A stretch of DNA of 64,000 nucleotides from NCBI GenBank assembly GCA_022494885.1, contig JAGVSM010000487.1, forward strand, positions 1-64,000, in the 5' to 3' direction. Below the pieces are notes generated by a model. The model had not been told where the DNA came from and searched no databases. It saw only the letters and a program-made list of their open reading frames with translations. Source of the DNA: Micrasema longulum. Taxonomy: Eukaryota > Arthropoda > Insecta > Trichoptera > Brachycentridae. Shown in pieces: positions 43,901 to 51,591 of this stretch; position 1 is the stretch's first letter, and every line of letters begins with the position of its first letter. The position numbers and the translations under genes were made by a program.

Positions 43901-46631
43901 TAATTGGGCCTCCTGGCCTGTTGTGGTGCAAAAAAAATATGTAAACTGTTGTCAAATGCACATGGACGTGTGAAATTCTAGCAACATAAAATTATATCAA
44001 TAAATTTACAAAAATAAACTGAGCAAAGTAAATAATTTGTCGAGTGTTCATGCGAAAAAGTTAACAATAAAGAAATAATAAATAAAGCACTGTTTCAACA
44101 TTATGGTCAACAAAAGAAAGAAAGATATCCGAAGGGTAGCTATTGTAGGTTGTAGGTATCATAGTTACAGCCGGACATGCGGCTAACTGGCTGCTTGCTG
44201 ATTCCTGGAAGTTACCGGCTGTTACCAAAGGATTGTGCGTATTGTTCAAATGACTTGGTGTCCAGTTTGGTCTGAATTGTTAAATAGGTAATTCACGAAT
44301 TAAACATATGAAACGTCACGTAACCACAAAGTAGATCAGCTCGATCTACTAAATACAAACTCTCCTTCCCTTTCTAGATCTGCCTGGTGACGGACCCTCG
44401 CTCGGCCCACCCGTACGGCCGCCTGTACAGCGTGGACTGCCTGGGCAACGTGGTGGGCGGGCGGCGCACGCTGTACAACAACCAGCCCGTCGGGCGGCTG
44501 CGCGAGGCGGCCGCGCGCTCCATCCAGGCCGGCGAGGCTGTGTGGTTCGGCTGCGACGTCAACAAGCGCTTCATGCCCAAGCTGGGCATCGAGGACGTGC
44601 GCATGTGAGATTTATTCTATTTATCACTAATATTCGAAGCTATGTCGTCAAACATTTCTATAAATATCTGTAAATACTCGCATACTGCCACTTATCAACT
44701 TTTCCGTGTCTATAGTTATTTGTGATTGAGCTACAGGTATTATGAAATATTCTAAAACCCTGGACTTCCTGATCGTGGTTACTTCTCCTATAAGGGATTT
44801 TGTTTTTGCAGGCATGACTTCTCTCTTGTGTTTGGCACCGATGTCCAACTATCTCTAAACAAAGCAGACCGAGTTATCTACGGAGAATCCACCATGACAC
44901 ACGCAATGGCGTTCACTGCTGTTTCAATCGATGTAAGTATATTGTCATGTTTTTTTTATTTTAAAACAAAATGTATTATTCATTTATATGATCGACCATT
45001 GTCTTATGCTAGTGTACGCTTGAAATAATTCGATTTAATTACTTTACAAAGTGTGTAAAGTGATTGCTTAAACCACCCAGTGACTGGTCATAAGTCCAGT
45101 AAATGTCTATATTTCATCATTCCCCAATATTCTTCAAAAACATTATTTTTCTTCATCTGTGTTAAGATATTGGTCTCATTAGATGAAATCTAATAGTGTT
45201 GAATTCCACTATTCGCCTAAAAATATTTTTACATACTCAAAATATTGTCCGAATACAGCTTCTTCCTCCATCAGTGGGTCAATTCACTTGCTGAATACGG
45301 CTTCTATGCCCATCAGTAGGTCAATTCACTTGCTGAATACAGCTTCTACACCTATCACCTGTCAATTATCTTGTTTAATACGACTTCTGCACCCATCAGT
45401 GGGTCAATTCACTTGCTGAATAAGGCTTCTGCACCCATTAGTAGGTCAATTTACTTGCTGAATACGGCTTCTGCACCCATCAGTGAGTCAATTCACTTGC
45501 TGCATACGACTTCTATGGCGATCAGTAGGTCAATTCACTTGATGATGCGGCTTCTGCACCCATCAGCGGGTCAATTCTCTTGCTTAATACGACGTCTGCA
45601 CCCATCAGTGGGTTGATTTGTTTGCTGAAATGACTTCTGCACTCATTAATAGGGCAATTTACTTGCTGAATACGGTTTCTGCACCCATAATCTCATATAT
45701 ATTGTGTACTAATATTGCAGAAAGAAGGAAATGCCACCAAGTTCCGCGTGGAGAATTCTTGGGGTGAAGAGAGAGGAGAAAAAGGCTACCTACTGCTAAC
45801 GGCCGAATGGTTCGACGAATTTGTTTACGAGGTGAGTTTTTTTAAAATTACCTTATTTATCCATCGTTCCTCAAATAATAATTGTTTTTCCCCATGCATC
45901 ATTTATTTCTTACAGTTATGATAATATAGCATAAAAAACTGATGGCATCAATAGGCAAATATCACATACTACAAATACCGATAAAAATATATGAAATGTA
46001 TTTAGAAAAGTAATTTGCATTTTTGAAATCAATATGGATATTGTAGAGAATTGTTTACATACATAATTTTTAAAAAGGATTTATAAAAAAATATGTTCCT
46101 AGAAAAACGCGACATGTTTGGCATTGATAATGAGGACCTTCAGCCCTACGGGAAATTGGATACAAAAAATTAGAGCATTAAATTTTACTGCAAAGTTTCT
46201 TGAAAATGTACAAAAAAAATAATAAAAATGAACTACTTGGAACGACATCACTAGTTCATATGAATCAACCAAATACAAGAGAGCTGTGGAAGATTTCCGG
46301 TTTACAGTAATTGAACGGACCAATCGGCAGAACCAACCAAGAAGAAGCGGAAGAGAAGAGAAATCATTGTGCTATGCCTTGACAAATAAGCATGTCTAGC
46401 TTTGAAACCGGTCGGTAGAAAAAAAAATAAATGGCGAAAAATTCTCGTAGGTTATTTAACGCTAAGCTTTGTACCTATATTGTTTGTAGAGATTTCACTG
46501 TAATTTATATTTTTTGTCTTTTCCAGGTCGTTTGCGATAAGAAATATCTGTCCGCTGAAATCCTGGATGTCTTCGAGCAATCCCCCATCATCCTTCCCGC
46601 TTGGGATCCCATGGGAACTTTAGCCCAATAG
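31896..46631 (+). CDS. BLMH: Bleomycin hydrolase, eleven exons
   Basis: Eleven exons join in frame to 454 residues, against 455 for the human enzyme: 31896-31905, 33500-33657, 35368-35498, 36581-36695, 39337-39474, 40225-40345, 42799-42926, 44378-44604, 44812-44932, 45721-45831, 46527-46631. All introns are GT-AG. This is a papain-fold (peptidase C1B) cytosolic cysteine aminopeptidase. Known family members form hexamers, act on N-terminal residues, hydrolyse homocysteine thiolactone and inactivate bleomycin. The oxyanion Gln67 and catalytic Cys73 lie in TNQKISGRCW, His373 in STMTHAMAF and Asn395 in VENSWGE. The C-terminus ends PMGTLAQ, matching the conserved arm that sits in the active site. 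No signal peptide. Nothing suggests loss of function. The introns are loaded with transposons; the shortest is 207 bp and the longest about 2.6 kb. Confidence 0.97.
31906..32690. other. BLMH intron 1, first part
   Basis: AT-rich, no recognisable element. Confidence 0.5.
32700..33045 (+). pseudogene. RTE-like LINE 3' remnant
   Basis: Decayed coding-like region ending in TACCCCTACGGGAAACAGCG, a string typical of the 3' UTR of lepidopteran RTE-like LINEs and related SINEs. Frames are full of stops. Confidence 0.5.
33180..33275 (+). repeat. Dispersed repeat I, copy 1
   Basis: AAGCATTTTCTGTTTAACAC and GCAAGACCAACATATTA match 38550-38610 (AGCATTTTCTGTTTAACAC, ACAAGACCAACTTATTA). Class unknown. 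Confidence 0.6.
33340..33450 (+). pseudogene. mariner transposase C-terminal scrap
   Basis: One frame reads ADWINRWHKCIAVIVDYFER, the W-x-x-RW-x-KCI...DYFE ending of mariner transposases. Very similar in style to the scrap at 35730-35815 in the next intron. Confidence 0.6.
33500..33657 (+). CDS. BLMH: BLMH exon 2 (residues 4-56)
   Basis: After a TATTTTTAG acceptor; encodes PLTLEKLSQLKNEFEQDPKN and the N-terminal helix region, ending VYTHK before GTACAT. Confidence 0.95.
33915..33985 (+). mobile_element. SINE family D, headless fragment
   Basis: TTACAACTCATTGAAACTTA, CCCCCAAAATCTAAATATTTCG and TAATGCAAAT align with the 3' body at 25340-25410. Confidence 0.55.
34142..35116 (-). mobile_element. 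mariner transposon, internally deleted
   Basis: The ends AGGCTGGGGAAAAAGTAAT (34143) and its near-perfect inverted match at 35116 form TIRs of about 28 bp. The minus strand encodes a broken transposase. The N-terminal helix-turn-helix (SSMEVSKEEVRHILHFYYLK) is at about 34990-34920. The catalytic end, with IVFHRDNARPHTSLMTL and HPPYRPDLAPSDY, is at 34545-34226, giving DD34D-type second and third aspartates. Total length 975 bp against about 1.3 kb for a full element, so the middle is deleted and the first catalytic aspartate is not seen. Lies antisense in BLMH intron 2. Confidence 0.93.
35368..35498 (+). CDS. BLMH: BLMH exon 3 (catalytic cysteine)
   Basis: Encodes GKPVTNQKISGRCWIFSALN with Gln67 and Cys73, then RLPFMKQFSVEEFEFSQ. 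Donor is GGG/GTATGT, phase 2. Confidence 0.97.
35690..35830 (+). pseudogene. mariner transposase C-terminal scrap
   Basis: The frames contain QKCYEDWK, a W-x-KC string and SNGDYFEG-like residues with one slip, followed by a poly(T)-containing end. BLMH intron 3. Confidence 0.6.
35936..36435 (+). pseudogene. RTE-like LINE RT C-terminal remnant
   Basis: The plus-strand frame includes TKCCLYNACITPILYGCESW and IQSFENMCVRW, then after slips RRRRYCRLGHVLRMPSESL and an arginine-rich end. K-x-x-LY-x-x-x-x-x-x-LYG-x-E-W followed by a W/R-x-GHV-x-RM-P motif is typical of RTE/craniata-like LINEs. 5' truncated and frameshifted; in BLMH intron 3. Confidence 0.85.
36581..36695 (+). CDS. BLMH: BLMH exon 4 (residues 100-138)
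   Basis: Starts after CTCTTCCAG; with the two bases of exon 3 it reads GYLFFWDKIERCHYWLHSIV and ends VAFLLH. Sits in repeat-rich DNA and is easy to miss. Confidence 0.95.
36735..36957 (-). mobile_element. tRNA-headed SINE, family C, copy 2
   Basis: Minus strand: GCCGTGGCGCAGTTGGTTAG (A box), GGTTCGATTCC (B box), body and end GGGTTATTCC before poly(A). Nearly identical to 15298-15510. In BLMH intron 4. Confidence 0.88.
37125..38040 (+). repeat. Dispersed repeat H-like, interrupted by a LINE
   Basis: GAGGAACTTCAGCCCTACGG and GCCAAAGTTTCTTGAAAATG match the interior of 18064-18664 and 46126-46435. The repeat is split at about 37280-37675 by a minus-strand LINE and resumes GTGAATCAACCAATGATAAG. 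It continues to GCTTTGAAACCGGTCGGTG at 37862 and TAGCGCTGATAATACAT near 38000. Confidence 0.7.
37283..37680 (-). mobile_element. 5'-truncated LINE inside repeat H
   Basis: Minus-strand frames, with one slip near 37590, read through a LINE RT thumb: NSTITLITFPRMRPKSVDLF in one frame and ISKPFKSPKIAITLYESFVR then SLLEF in the next. A 3' UTR runs to about 37283, ending in poly(A) on the minus strand. The host repeat is broken between ACTAGTTCAT and GTGAATCAACC. Confidence 0.8.
38540..38610 (+). repeat. Dispersed repeat I, copy 2
   Basis: Direct match to 33190-33265; flanks differ. Confidence 0.55.
38757..38792. repeat. Perfect 17-bp hairpin with 2-nt loop
   Basis: 38757-38773 and 38776-38792 are exact reverse complements (arm begins TCTCTTTCTCATGC), separated by TG. 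In BLMH intron 4. Confidence 0.95.
39010..39215 (+). mobile_element. LINE 3' end with (TAAAA)n tail
   Basis: AT-rich 3' UTR ending ACCTAATAAAATAAAATAAA, like 13240-13285. In BLMH intron 4, sense orientation. Confidence 0.55.
39337..39474 (+). CDS. BLMH: BLMH exon 5 (residues 139-184)
   Basis: DPTCDGGQWDMLVNLINKHG then IPKKCFPESF; acceptor TGTTTTAG, donor AAG/GTATCA, phase 0. Confidence 0.96.
39601..39726 (+). other. Coding-like island in BLMH intron 5
   Basis: A 41-codon open stretch of balanced composition (TTTGTGAACTTGGATGCACG onward: FVNLDARRNAAPSELERR, then a Ser/Thr/Pro-rich tail) ends in TAA at 39724-39726. A weak acceptor AAACAG precedes it, in phase 0 with exon 5. It could be a scrap of another gene, an old retrocopy, or an alternative terminal exon; I cannot identify it. 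Confidence 0.35.
40225..40345 (+). CDS. BLMH: BLMH exon 6 (residues 185-224)
   Basis: LCHFAKDLRDLVAAGASEDV to AICL; donor GTAAGC, phase 1. Confidence 0.95.
40346..41200. other. BLMH intron 6, first part, with inverted repeat H fragment
   Basis: Mostly AT-rich. At about 40925-41015 the complement of the repeat H interior is seen (CCGCGTGTGACGTCAGAGGT, CCCATTGGTCCATTCACGG), so that family also inserted here on the minus strand. Confidence 0.55.
41200..42690 (-). mobile_element. mariner transposon, split by a LINE
   Basis: The minus strand encodes a mariner transposase in pieces. The N-terminal part is at about 42650-42394. After the inserted LINE comes a catalytic part with MATIFWGSHGVIFIHYLRTG (first-aspartate region, where Asp appears as Gly) and KTITGAYYASLMDKLKTEI. 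Downstream there are frameshifted remains of the C-terminus to about 41210. A decayed DD34D-type mariner in BLMH intron 6, antisense to the gene. Boundaries are approximate; I could not match the two TIRs. Confidence 0.85.
41830..42379 (+). mobile_element. R1-like LINE 3' fragment, copy 1
   Basis: Flanked by a perfect 14-bp target duplication GCGCCTCAACTGCG at 41816-41829 and 42380-42393 within the mariner. The frame reads an ORF2 C-terminus: TMQFLSGHGKFN, then, with a slip, a cysteine cluster CCCGYPSQSSEHILWSCPFP and VIGPVGYRDLM to a stop, followed by about 240 bp of 3' UTR with no poly(A). The CC-x-C-G...H-x-L-x-x-CP motif is the C-terminal zinc finger typical of R1/I-like LINEs. The same 3' fragment is at 61121-61684. 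Confidence 0.88.
42799..42926 (+). CDS. BLMH: BLMH exon 7 (residues 225-267)
   Basis: TPPETFTWEYYNKSKAYGSI to FNVDDK, strongly conserved with vertebrate enzymes; acceptor TTTTCCCGTAG. Confidence 0.96.
43145..43240 (+). repeat. Solo arm of TIR family H
   Basis: AAACCTTCAAAATGGAATGTC and TTTTGACACCTTCTGTTTGA with GCATTCAATCGAGG match the arm of 18064-18664. In BLMH intron 7. Confidence 0.6.
43310..43400. repeat. (AAACAT)n-like simple repeat
   Basis: Degenerate runs of AAACATAA and AAATATAA over about 90 bp. Confidence 0.85.
43415..43480 (-). mobile_element. LINE 3' end with hairpin, minus strand
   Basis: Read on minus: AAAAGGCACTAAGTGCCGTT followed by (A/T)AAAATAAAATT. The stem GGCAC/GTGCC is at 43448-43460. 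Nothing of the ORF is recognisable beyond 43480. Confidence 0.65.
43490..43828. other. BLMH intron 7, AT-rich stretch
   Basis: Contains an (AT)n run near 43690; otherwise nothing. Confidence 0.5.
43829..43937 (+). mobile_element. SINE family A, headless copy
   Basis: GGAGAGGACACAAAAAATAA, TTTCTCAAGCTTGGGTG and GGGCCTCCTGGCCTGTTGTG; the tRNA head is missing. In BLMH intron 7, sense orientation. Confidence 0.8.
44378..44604 (+). CDS. BLMH: BLMH exon 8 (residues 268-342), very GC-rich
   Basis: ICLVTDPRSAHPYGRLYSVD through the conserved GGRRTLYNNQP and AVWFGCDVNK. Nearly every third codon position is G or C, unlike the flanking exons. Donor AT/GTGAGA, phase 2. Confidence 0.97.
44812..44932 (+). 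CDS. BLMH: BLMH exon 9 (catalytic histidine)
   Basis: HDFSLVFGTDVQLSLNKADR and STMTHAMAFTAVSID with His373; separated from exon 8 by a 207-bp intron. Confidence 0.97.
45252..45690. repeat. 42-bp minisatellite in BLMH intron 9
   Basis: About ten copies of a 42-bp unit whose centre reads GGGTCAATTCACTTGCTGAA and TACGGCTTCTGCACCCATCA. Most copies are 41-42 bp with scattered substitutions. Because 42 is a multiple of three, it yields long repetitive open frames that are not genes. Confidence 0.95.
45721..45831 (+). CDS. BLMH: BLMH exon 10 (catalytic asparagine)
   Basis: KEGNATKFRVENSWGEERGE with Asn395, then KGYLLLTAEWFDEFVYE. The loop before it is shorter than in the human protein. Confidence 0.97.
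46120..46435 (+). repeat. Dispersed repeat H-like, third copy
   Basis: GACCTTCAGCCCTACGGGAA, AAGTTTCTTGAAAATGTAC, GACATCACTAGTTCATATGA and finally AGCTTTGAAACCGGTCGG at 46400. In BLMH intron 10. It shows the uninterrupted form of the 37125 copy. Confidence 0.7.
46527..46631 (+). CDS. BLMH: BLMH exon 11 (C-terminal arm)
   Basis: VVCDKKYLSAEILDVFEQSP then IILPAWDPMGTLAQ and TAG at 46629-46631. Confidence 0.97.
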   Translation, partial: VVCDKKYLSAEILDVFEQSPIILPAWDPMGTLAQ

Positions 46632-46993
46632 GCCGAACATTCATATGCATTTAGTATTCATAGCCAAAATCTGATCCCCCACCTTCGGTTCAATCTCATT
46701 CGGAGATTAGAAATGATAAAAAATAAGTTACTGTTAGCATTTTTCCGAGTTTTTATGCCGTGTTTTAATAACGATTTTTAATTCCTATTTCCGAGGGTTG
46801 AATGGCATCCTCCACCCCAGCCTATTTCAAAGTGGGTGAGAAAGAGTTTTCTTACCTTGTTTTTGACGTAGTCTCCTAGGGGCGATTTCTGATTCTTCTC
46901 TAGCCTCTAGATAGTGGTTAATTTAGGAATTTTTATTTCTTGCAAGCACCTAAACTTTTCTTGATTTATGGCCACATTGAAGATGAAATGTCA

Positions 46994-46999
46994 AATAAA
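46994..46999 (+). promoter_or_regulatory. Candidate BLMH poly(A) signal
   Basis: First AATAAA after the BLMH stop (46631); no AATAAA or ATTAAA occurs in 46632-46993. It lies at the inner end of the left MITE arm. A second AATAAA is at 47263-47268. Confidence 0.45.
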
Positions 47000-47384
47000 T
47001 ACGAACACATGAAACCACATACAGTAAAACCTGGTTTTTACATTCCTCAATTTTATGTTTTCCCGTTTTTTACACCGAAATGTTCACGACCCATTTTTCT
47101 TCATACAAATATTCCCCCCAATTAACTTTTTTTACATTTTTCATCACCCTGGTTTTACGTTTAAAAAATTTCGGAATTCATTTGATGTGTCAAAAAAGCC
47201 AAAATTATGTCGTAATAATGATGCCGCAGGCCGCGCGCCACCGCGTGTGCCACGTGAATGAAGAATAAAAACAAGTAAAAAACTAATAAAGGATAAATTA
47301 TTGTCTTAACCTAAATTCAAAGCAGGTGCAGTGTAATTGACCTTTTTGTTTAAGTGTCTTCCTTTTGGGTTAGTCTTAGTTTTG

Positions 47385-47580
47385 GGTTGGATTCCTGACA
47401 CGGTTGACATGAAATATTTATTTGAAAGGTGTTTTTATACTAAAATATATAGTCCCTGGACTGGTACCTGAAGCGTAAGACCGATCATCTTATCTGCATG
47501 TAACAAAAATGATCAAGATTCGCTGCGATTGGTGTACCATTGCAGTGCCCTATGCACCATTAGGTGCCAAAAGGAAATGA
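47385..47580 (+). mobile_element. SINE family B inside MITE
   Basis: GGTTGGATTCCTGACACGG, CTGGACTGGTACCTGAAGCG, TGCCCTATGCACCATTAGGT. The head is incomplete; only the B-box side remains. Confidence 0.75.
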
Positions 47581-47770
47581 TGCATTATTTATTACCTAAA
47601 ACACTTAATTAGATTGAATTGACCAAATTGTATTAATTTTTTATACATCATTTGATGGTTAATCATCAGTGTGGCCATTATGTGAAGCAAAGTATTGTCG
47701 CATTCAAAAAATAAATCCCCAAATTAACCACCGTCTAGGTGGTAGAAAATATTCAAAATACCACCCCTGG

Positions 47771-48075
47771 ACTTGTGCACACTTCTTCCAGCGACACTCC
47801 AACATTTCTGTAGCTTGCTGACTTGTCTGACCACTGCCTACATTGTCTCATTGTCTTTCCAATTTTTTTTTTCCACACAAATGTTCCTCGAGTTTTGGGG
47901 ATGGTCGGTAGTCACTGGTGCTAGATCAGGTTGATAGGAGGGGTGTTCAACCAATTCAAACCCAACTTTGTGAATAGCAGCCGTCGACACTAATGCCTTA
48001 TGTGCTGGAGCGAGCATGGAGATGAAGCAATACCTTGCGTCATTTTGCAGTAGTCACCAGCCTGTTGTAACTAAA
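47771..48075 (-). pseudogene. mariner transposase remnant
   Basis: Minus-strand frames contain LAPAHKALVSTAA (degenerate DNAxPH region), VGFELVEHPSYQPDLAP and, after slips, a basic C-terminal part. DD34D-type mariner, heavily decayed. Confidence 0.7.
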
Positions 48076-48201
48076 TCGTTACAGGTTTAAACTCGTTGCC
48101 GGGTACAAGATATGAAGCTGTTGGGAATATACAAGTCTGGGCATTTACAGAGCTTAAGCTATGTCATCGGCTGGGTTAAGTGATACCCAGTGTGTAAAGT
48201 C

Positions 48202-48232
<31 letters not shown>

Positions 48233-48239
48233 TTTAATA

Positions 48240-48425
48240 GAAAGAAATATTTGCATTCTTTTAATTAACCCAAATATTTCATTTTGAGGGCCATTTTCAA
48301 CGAGTTGTAAATAACTCACTATTAGAAAATGGGAATCAAGTTGGGGTAGAGTGGGATTCCAACCACAGACCTTTGGTCCGTGAGTCCGAGACACTAGCCG
48401 CAGGACCACAACCCGATTCAATATT
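48240..48425 (-). mobile_element. SINE family D, minus-strand copy
   Basis: Complement of 25236-25410: ATTTGCATTCTTTTAATTAA, CGAGTTGTAAATAACTCACT, then the inverted head GGGATTCCAACCACAGACC and CCGCAGGACCACAACCCG. An (AT)n and poly(T) tract at 48205-48240 adjoins its 3' end. Confidence 0.75.
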
Positions 48426-49205
48426 TCAATCAATATTCTTAATAGCTTCATATCTATTGAAAAAAATACTAATTTCCATGTCAATCCTGTCAGGCAAACA
48501 CTTAGTATCATTCGGCATGACTAAAATATTGTTAATTCAAATCATCTGGTTTAAATAAGTAAGGTTCGTAAAAAGTTAAGATTTTGCCAAAATGAATATT
48601 TCTGGTCTATGAAAACCTTGAACAATAGATGTCGCTAGTTTTCTCCATACTTTTATTCTCCATAGTGGGCCAACTCGCATGCAAATGTAATATTACCAAG
48701 CATAATATATAGAATATTGAAAAATGCCATATGTGAATATGGAAGTCCTACCAGCAGGCAGAATGGTGAAAACACTCAGTAAATGCCTAGACTTCCAATT
48801 TCTCTACAGCTTTGTCTCTGTTCTGTCTCTGAAAACATGTTTTCATTCCAACAAACCAGAAAAAAGCTAACAGCGTTGAAGTAAATAAATTGTCGGAGGG
48901 ATTTTTAAATATGAATATTAACTGATCTTAGGTAGTTATTGAAATTTAGCTTTTTTAATTGTATTTAATTAACAAAAAAAAATATTGAAAAGAATATGCT
49001 ATCCGGTGGACCCTGGACACCCCTTGAGACCCGGATGAGTTAACACTTGTGTGACTATAATTCCACTTGAGTCTACATAGAATATGAAACTTGATATAAT
49101 ATCTCTTATTTAAAAAAAAAAAAATGAAGTCATATTTTTCTACAACATCCCAAAATTATATTATTTTTATAAATTATGGAAAATGGATAATTAAAGAGTG
49201 TACAT
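48426..49205. other. Non-coding stretch with repeat E fragment
   Basis: GCAGAATGGTGAAAACACTC and AATGCCTAGACTTCCAATTT at 48755-48810 belong to repeat E. At about 49000-49045, CCCTTGAGACCCGGATGAGT resembles CCCCTTAGGCCCGAATGAGT at 51606. No gene. Confidence 0.5.
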
Positions 49206-50149
49206 ACAGGGTGTTCTTTAAACCCCGTCACATCCGATACCACGATGATCAGTATGAGCAAGAAGACATTGGAACATTAAAATATTTTTTTAGAACGAAT
49301 ATTTTTTATAAGCTGTGAGCAACTCGATAAACTTGATCGACTTCAGAATACATGCATAAGGTACATTTTTGGTCTTAGGAAATATGACCAGATTTCTGAC
49401 TATCGTAGGCAACTGGAATGGCTCAAAATTAGACAGCGGAGAGACTATCACTCCCACTCACTTCTGTTCAATGTAGTTCATAGTCCTAACGCTCCTATTT
49501 ACCTGCGGGGAAAATTTCAGCGCTTATCAGTTCATGGTTTACCTCTTCGTTCTAATTTTCAAAGCACTCTCTTAATACCCATCCACAATTCCTCTTTTTT
49601 CTCTTACTCATATAGTGTCCATGCCTCTCGACTGTGGAATCATCTCCCATCCACCATCAAATATGTTACTACATTATCTCTGTTTAAATCACGTCTGAAG
49701 AAACATCTCTTTTCTCTTCCTTAATCTCTTCTCCTTTCCTTTTTCCTCTTTCCTTTTTTTTCCTTTTTCTTATTGAGTAATAGTTTTGATTTAAGGTAAT
49801 TTATAAACAAATACGTTTATTTCTATTTTTATATACTTTTAGCTTTTCAATCTTTTTTTTTCTATTGAATATGTTCTGTAACTTGAATTATAAAAATAAA
49901 ACTTTTATTTTATTGGTTGGTTGGAAGAAATTGCCATTTGGCAATAAGCCCGCCAATGTACAAATAACATTATGTACAAAAAGTTAAATAAATAATTTTA
50001 AAAAAGTAAGCAACCATTTGTTTTTTTATATATTTTATTTTCAAAAATTTTCTTTGTTCTAATTTTTTTTTTAAATATGCTAATATGTCTTCTTGCCCAT
50101 ACTGATCATCGTGGTTTCGGATGTGACAGGGTTTAAAGAACAACCTGTA
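49206..50149. mobile_element. TIR element of 944 bp containing a LINE
   Basis: The left end ACAGGGTGTTCTTTAAACCC and the inverted right end ...GGGTTTAAAGAACAACCTGT share over 60 bp, including ATGATCAGTATG and AAGAAGACAT. Without the inserted LINE (about 49313-49990) it would be a short MITE-like element with long arms and no transposase. Confidence 0.88.
49313..49990 (+). mobile_element. 5'-truncated LINE inside TIR element
   Basis: An open frame of 137 codons ends at TAA 49722-49724: DKLDRLQNTCIRYIFGLRKY, QLEWLKIRQRRDYHSHSLLF, then ASRLWNHLPSTIKY and SLFKSRLKKHLFSL. This is the classic end of CR1/jockey-like ORF2. The 3' UTR carries a perfect hairpin ATTGCC-ATTT-GGCAAT at 49930-49945. The open frame is undamaged. 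Confidence 0.9.
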
Positions 50150-51237
50150 TATGTGTTAATTTTTTATTTTTAAATACCTGTATTTCAAAATATCTCGTAT
50201 TTTGCTTAATGTAACATGACGTTACGACACCGTTTGCGTGTGGATTTTTTAGCTCAGTCTTTCGAGAGTTAAAAAAATGCTCCTACAAACATAAAATATA
50301 CAGATTCTGTATTTCATAATTTTTATTGCTGGAATGCGATATATTTATGTCACAGCATGTTATTTTTAAGTATATTTATTCAATTGGGGTGGTTCTTTTA
50401 ATTTTAAGTAAATAGTTCAAATCAATTTTTAAAATACGTATGATTTTATGTCTTTAAAACGATCCCATTTTGAATGAAATTTTTATACGTGAATTAACAG
50501 ATATTTTGACAATCTATCAAATCTTTTCAGACCTAAATTGATTCCGCGGATTTAAAAAAGATTTTGTATTCTATAACAATTATTTGACTATTTTTTTTTA
50601 ATCTTTTATCCTCGATAAATTATTAAACATTTCTTTATAATGAACACTGGCTCTCGAACTGATTATAAATTTACAAACTTTACGAAACATTAGTGTTTTT
50701 CTAATATGTAATATAAATAAGTTTATCCAATCAATTTAGATTAATTTTAATGAAATGCATTTAAATCTCGCCTTGAATATCATTTGGCAGGGCCACAGAA
50801 ACAAGCAAGCCAGCTGTTAAACTGATTAAACTTCTGTGCAATGGTGACTACCATCTTAAGCCGAAAAAAATAGACATATTTAGGGATTCTTCTTCTTAGT
50901 TGTTGTTGACATCGCGCTGCTACGCCTTGAACAGCACTGATCTAAAGTCACGAAATCCGGATTTTTGTGGTTATGGCTGGAAATAAGCGACCAATAGCAA
51001 GAAGGACACATGCGAACTGACCAACGTATCAAAGATCACTTAACTGTAGAGCTATGAGTTGTAATGATTGCTGTACGCATGGGGAAAAAGCAAAGACAAA
51101 TGTAAATTATTATTGAAAAAATTAGGCAGAAAAATATTTTTATAATTTTTATACATTCTTAACATTATGGGTTAGGATTATGCAAAAAATTAAATCAACG
51201 CATTGATTAACAAAAAAGTCACTGAAAACAATCTGCT
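50150..51237. other. Non-coding stretch, no gene seen
   Basis: AT-rich; no recognisable element. Confidence 0.5.
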
Positions 51238-51591
51238 CCTGGGGTGGTATTCTGAATCTTCTCTACCCCCTAGAGAGTGATTAATTTACCCTTTTTTTTT
51301 TGCCTGCGTTTACATTTTGCTTCATATCTGGCTACACTGATGATTAAACGTCAAATAAATATGAACATGTGAAATCAAACATGATGATTTTCATCAAGAG
51401 CATTATTAGGACCTCAAGCATTACTCAAAACACTTGATTAGGTTAGATTGACCAAACCGCATTCGTTTTTCAAACAGTTTTATACATCATTTGACGTTTA
51501 AACATCAGTGTGGCCATTATATGAAGCAAATTGCCGTCGTAAACTAATCACTCTCTAGGGGGGTAGAGAAGATTCAGAATACCAGCCCTGG
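51238..51591. mobile_element. Palindromic MITE J, copy 2, intact
   Basis: 354 bp. The left arm CCTGGGGTGGTATTCTGAAT through CTAGAGAGTGATTAATTTAC to GGCTACACTGATGATTAAAC is mirrored by the right arm ending GATTCAGAATACCAGCCCTGG. The arms are over 100 bp with a short interior, so the single strand could fold into one long hairpin. No coding capacity. Confidence 0.9.

Larger units (their letters stand above)
46875..47770. mobile_element. Palindromic MITE J, copy 1, with nested SINE
   Basis: The left arm starts CCTAGGGGCGATTTCTGATT and runs through CTAGATAGTGGTTAATTTAG to GCCACATTGAAGATG near 46983. The right arm is its complement, from AATCATCAGTGTGGCC (about 47660) to ATACCACCCCTGG at 47770. 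Arms of about 110 bp are shared with copy 2 at 51238-51591. The middle is expanded by other sequence including a family B SINE. The element starts about 245 bp downstream of the BLMH stop codon. Confidence 0.8.

Noticed and set aside
44374..44604. Minus-strand frame opposite BLMH exon 8
   Set aside because: Antisense shadow caused by the high GC content of the exon.
45183..45616. Two overlapping open frames with regular SIHLLNTAS-like peptide repeats
   Set aside because: They are the 42-bp intronic minisatellite read in frame; the unit length is a multiple of three.
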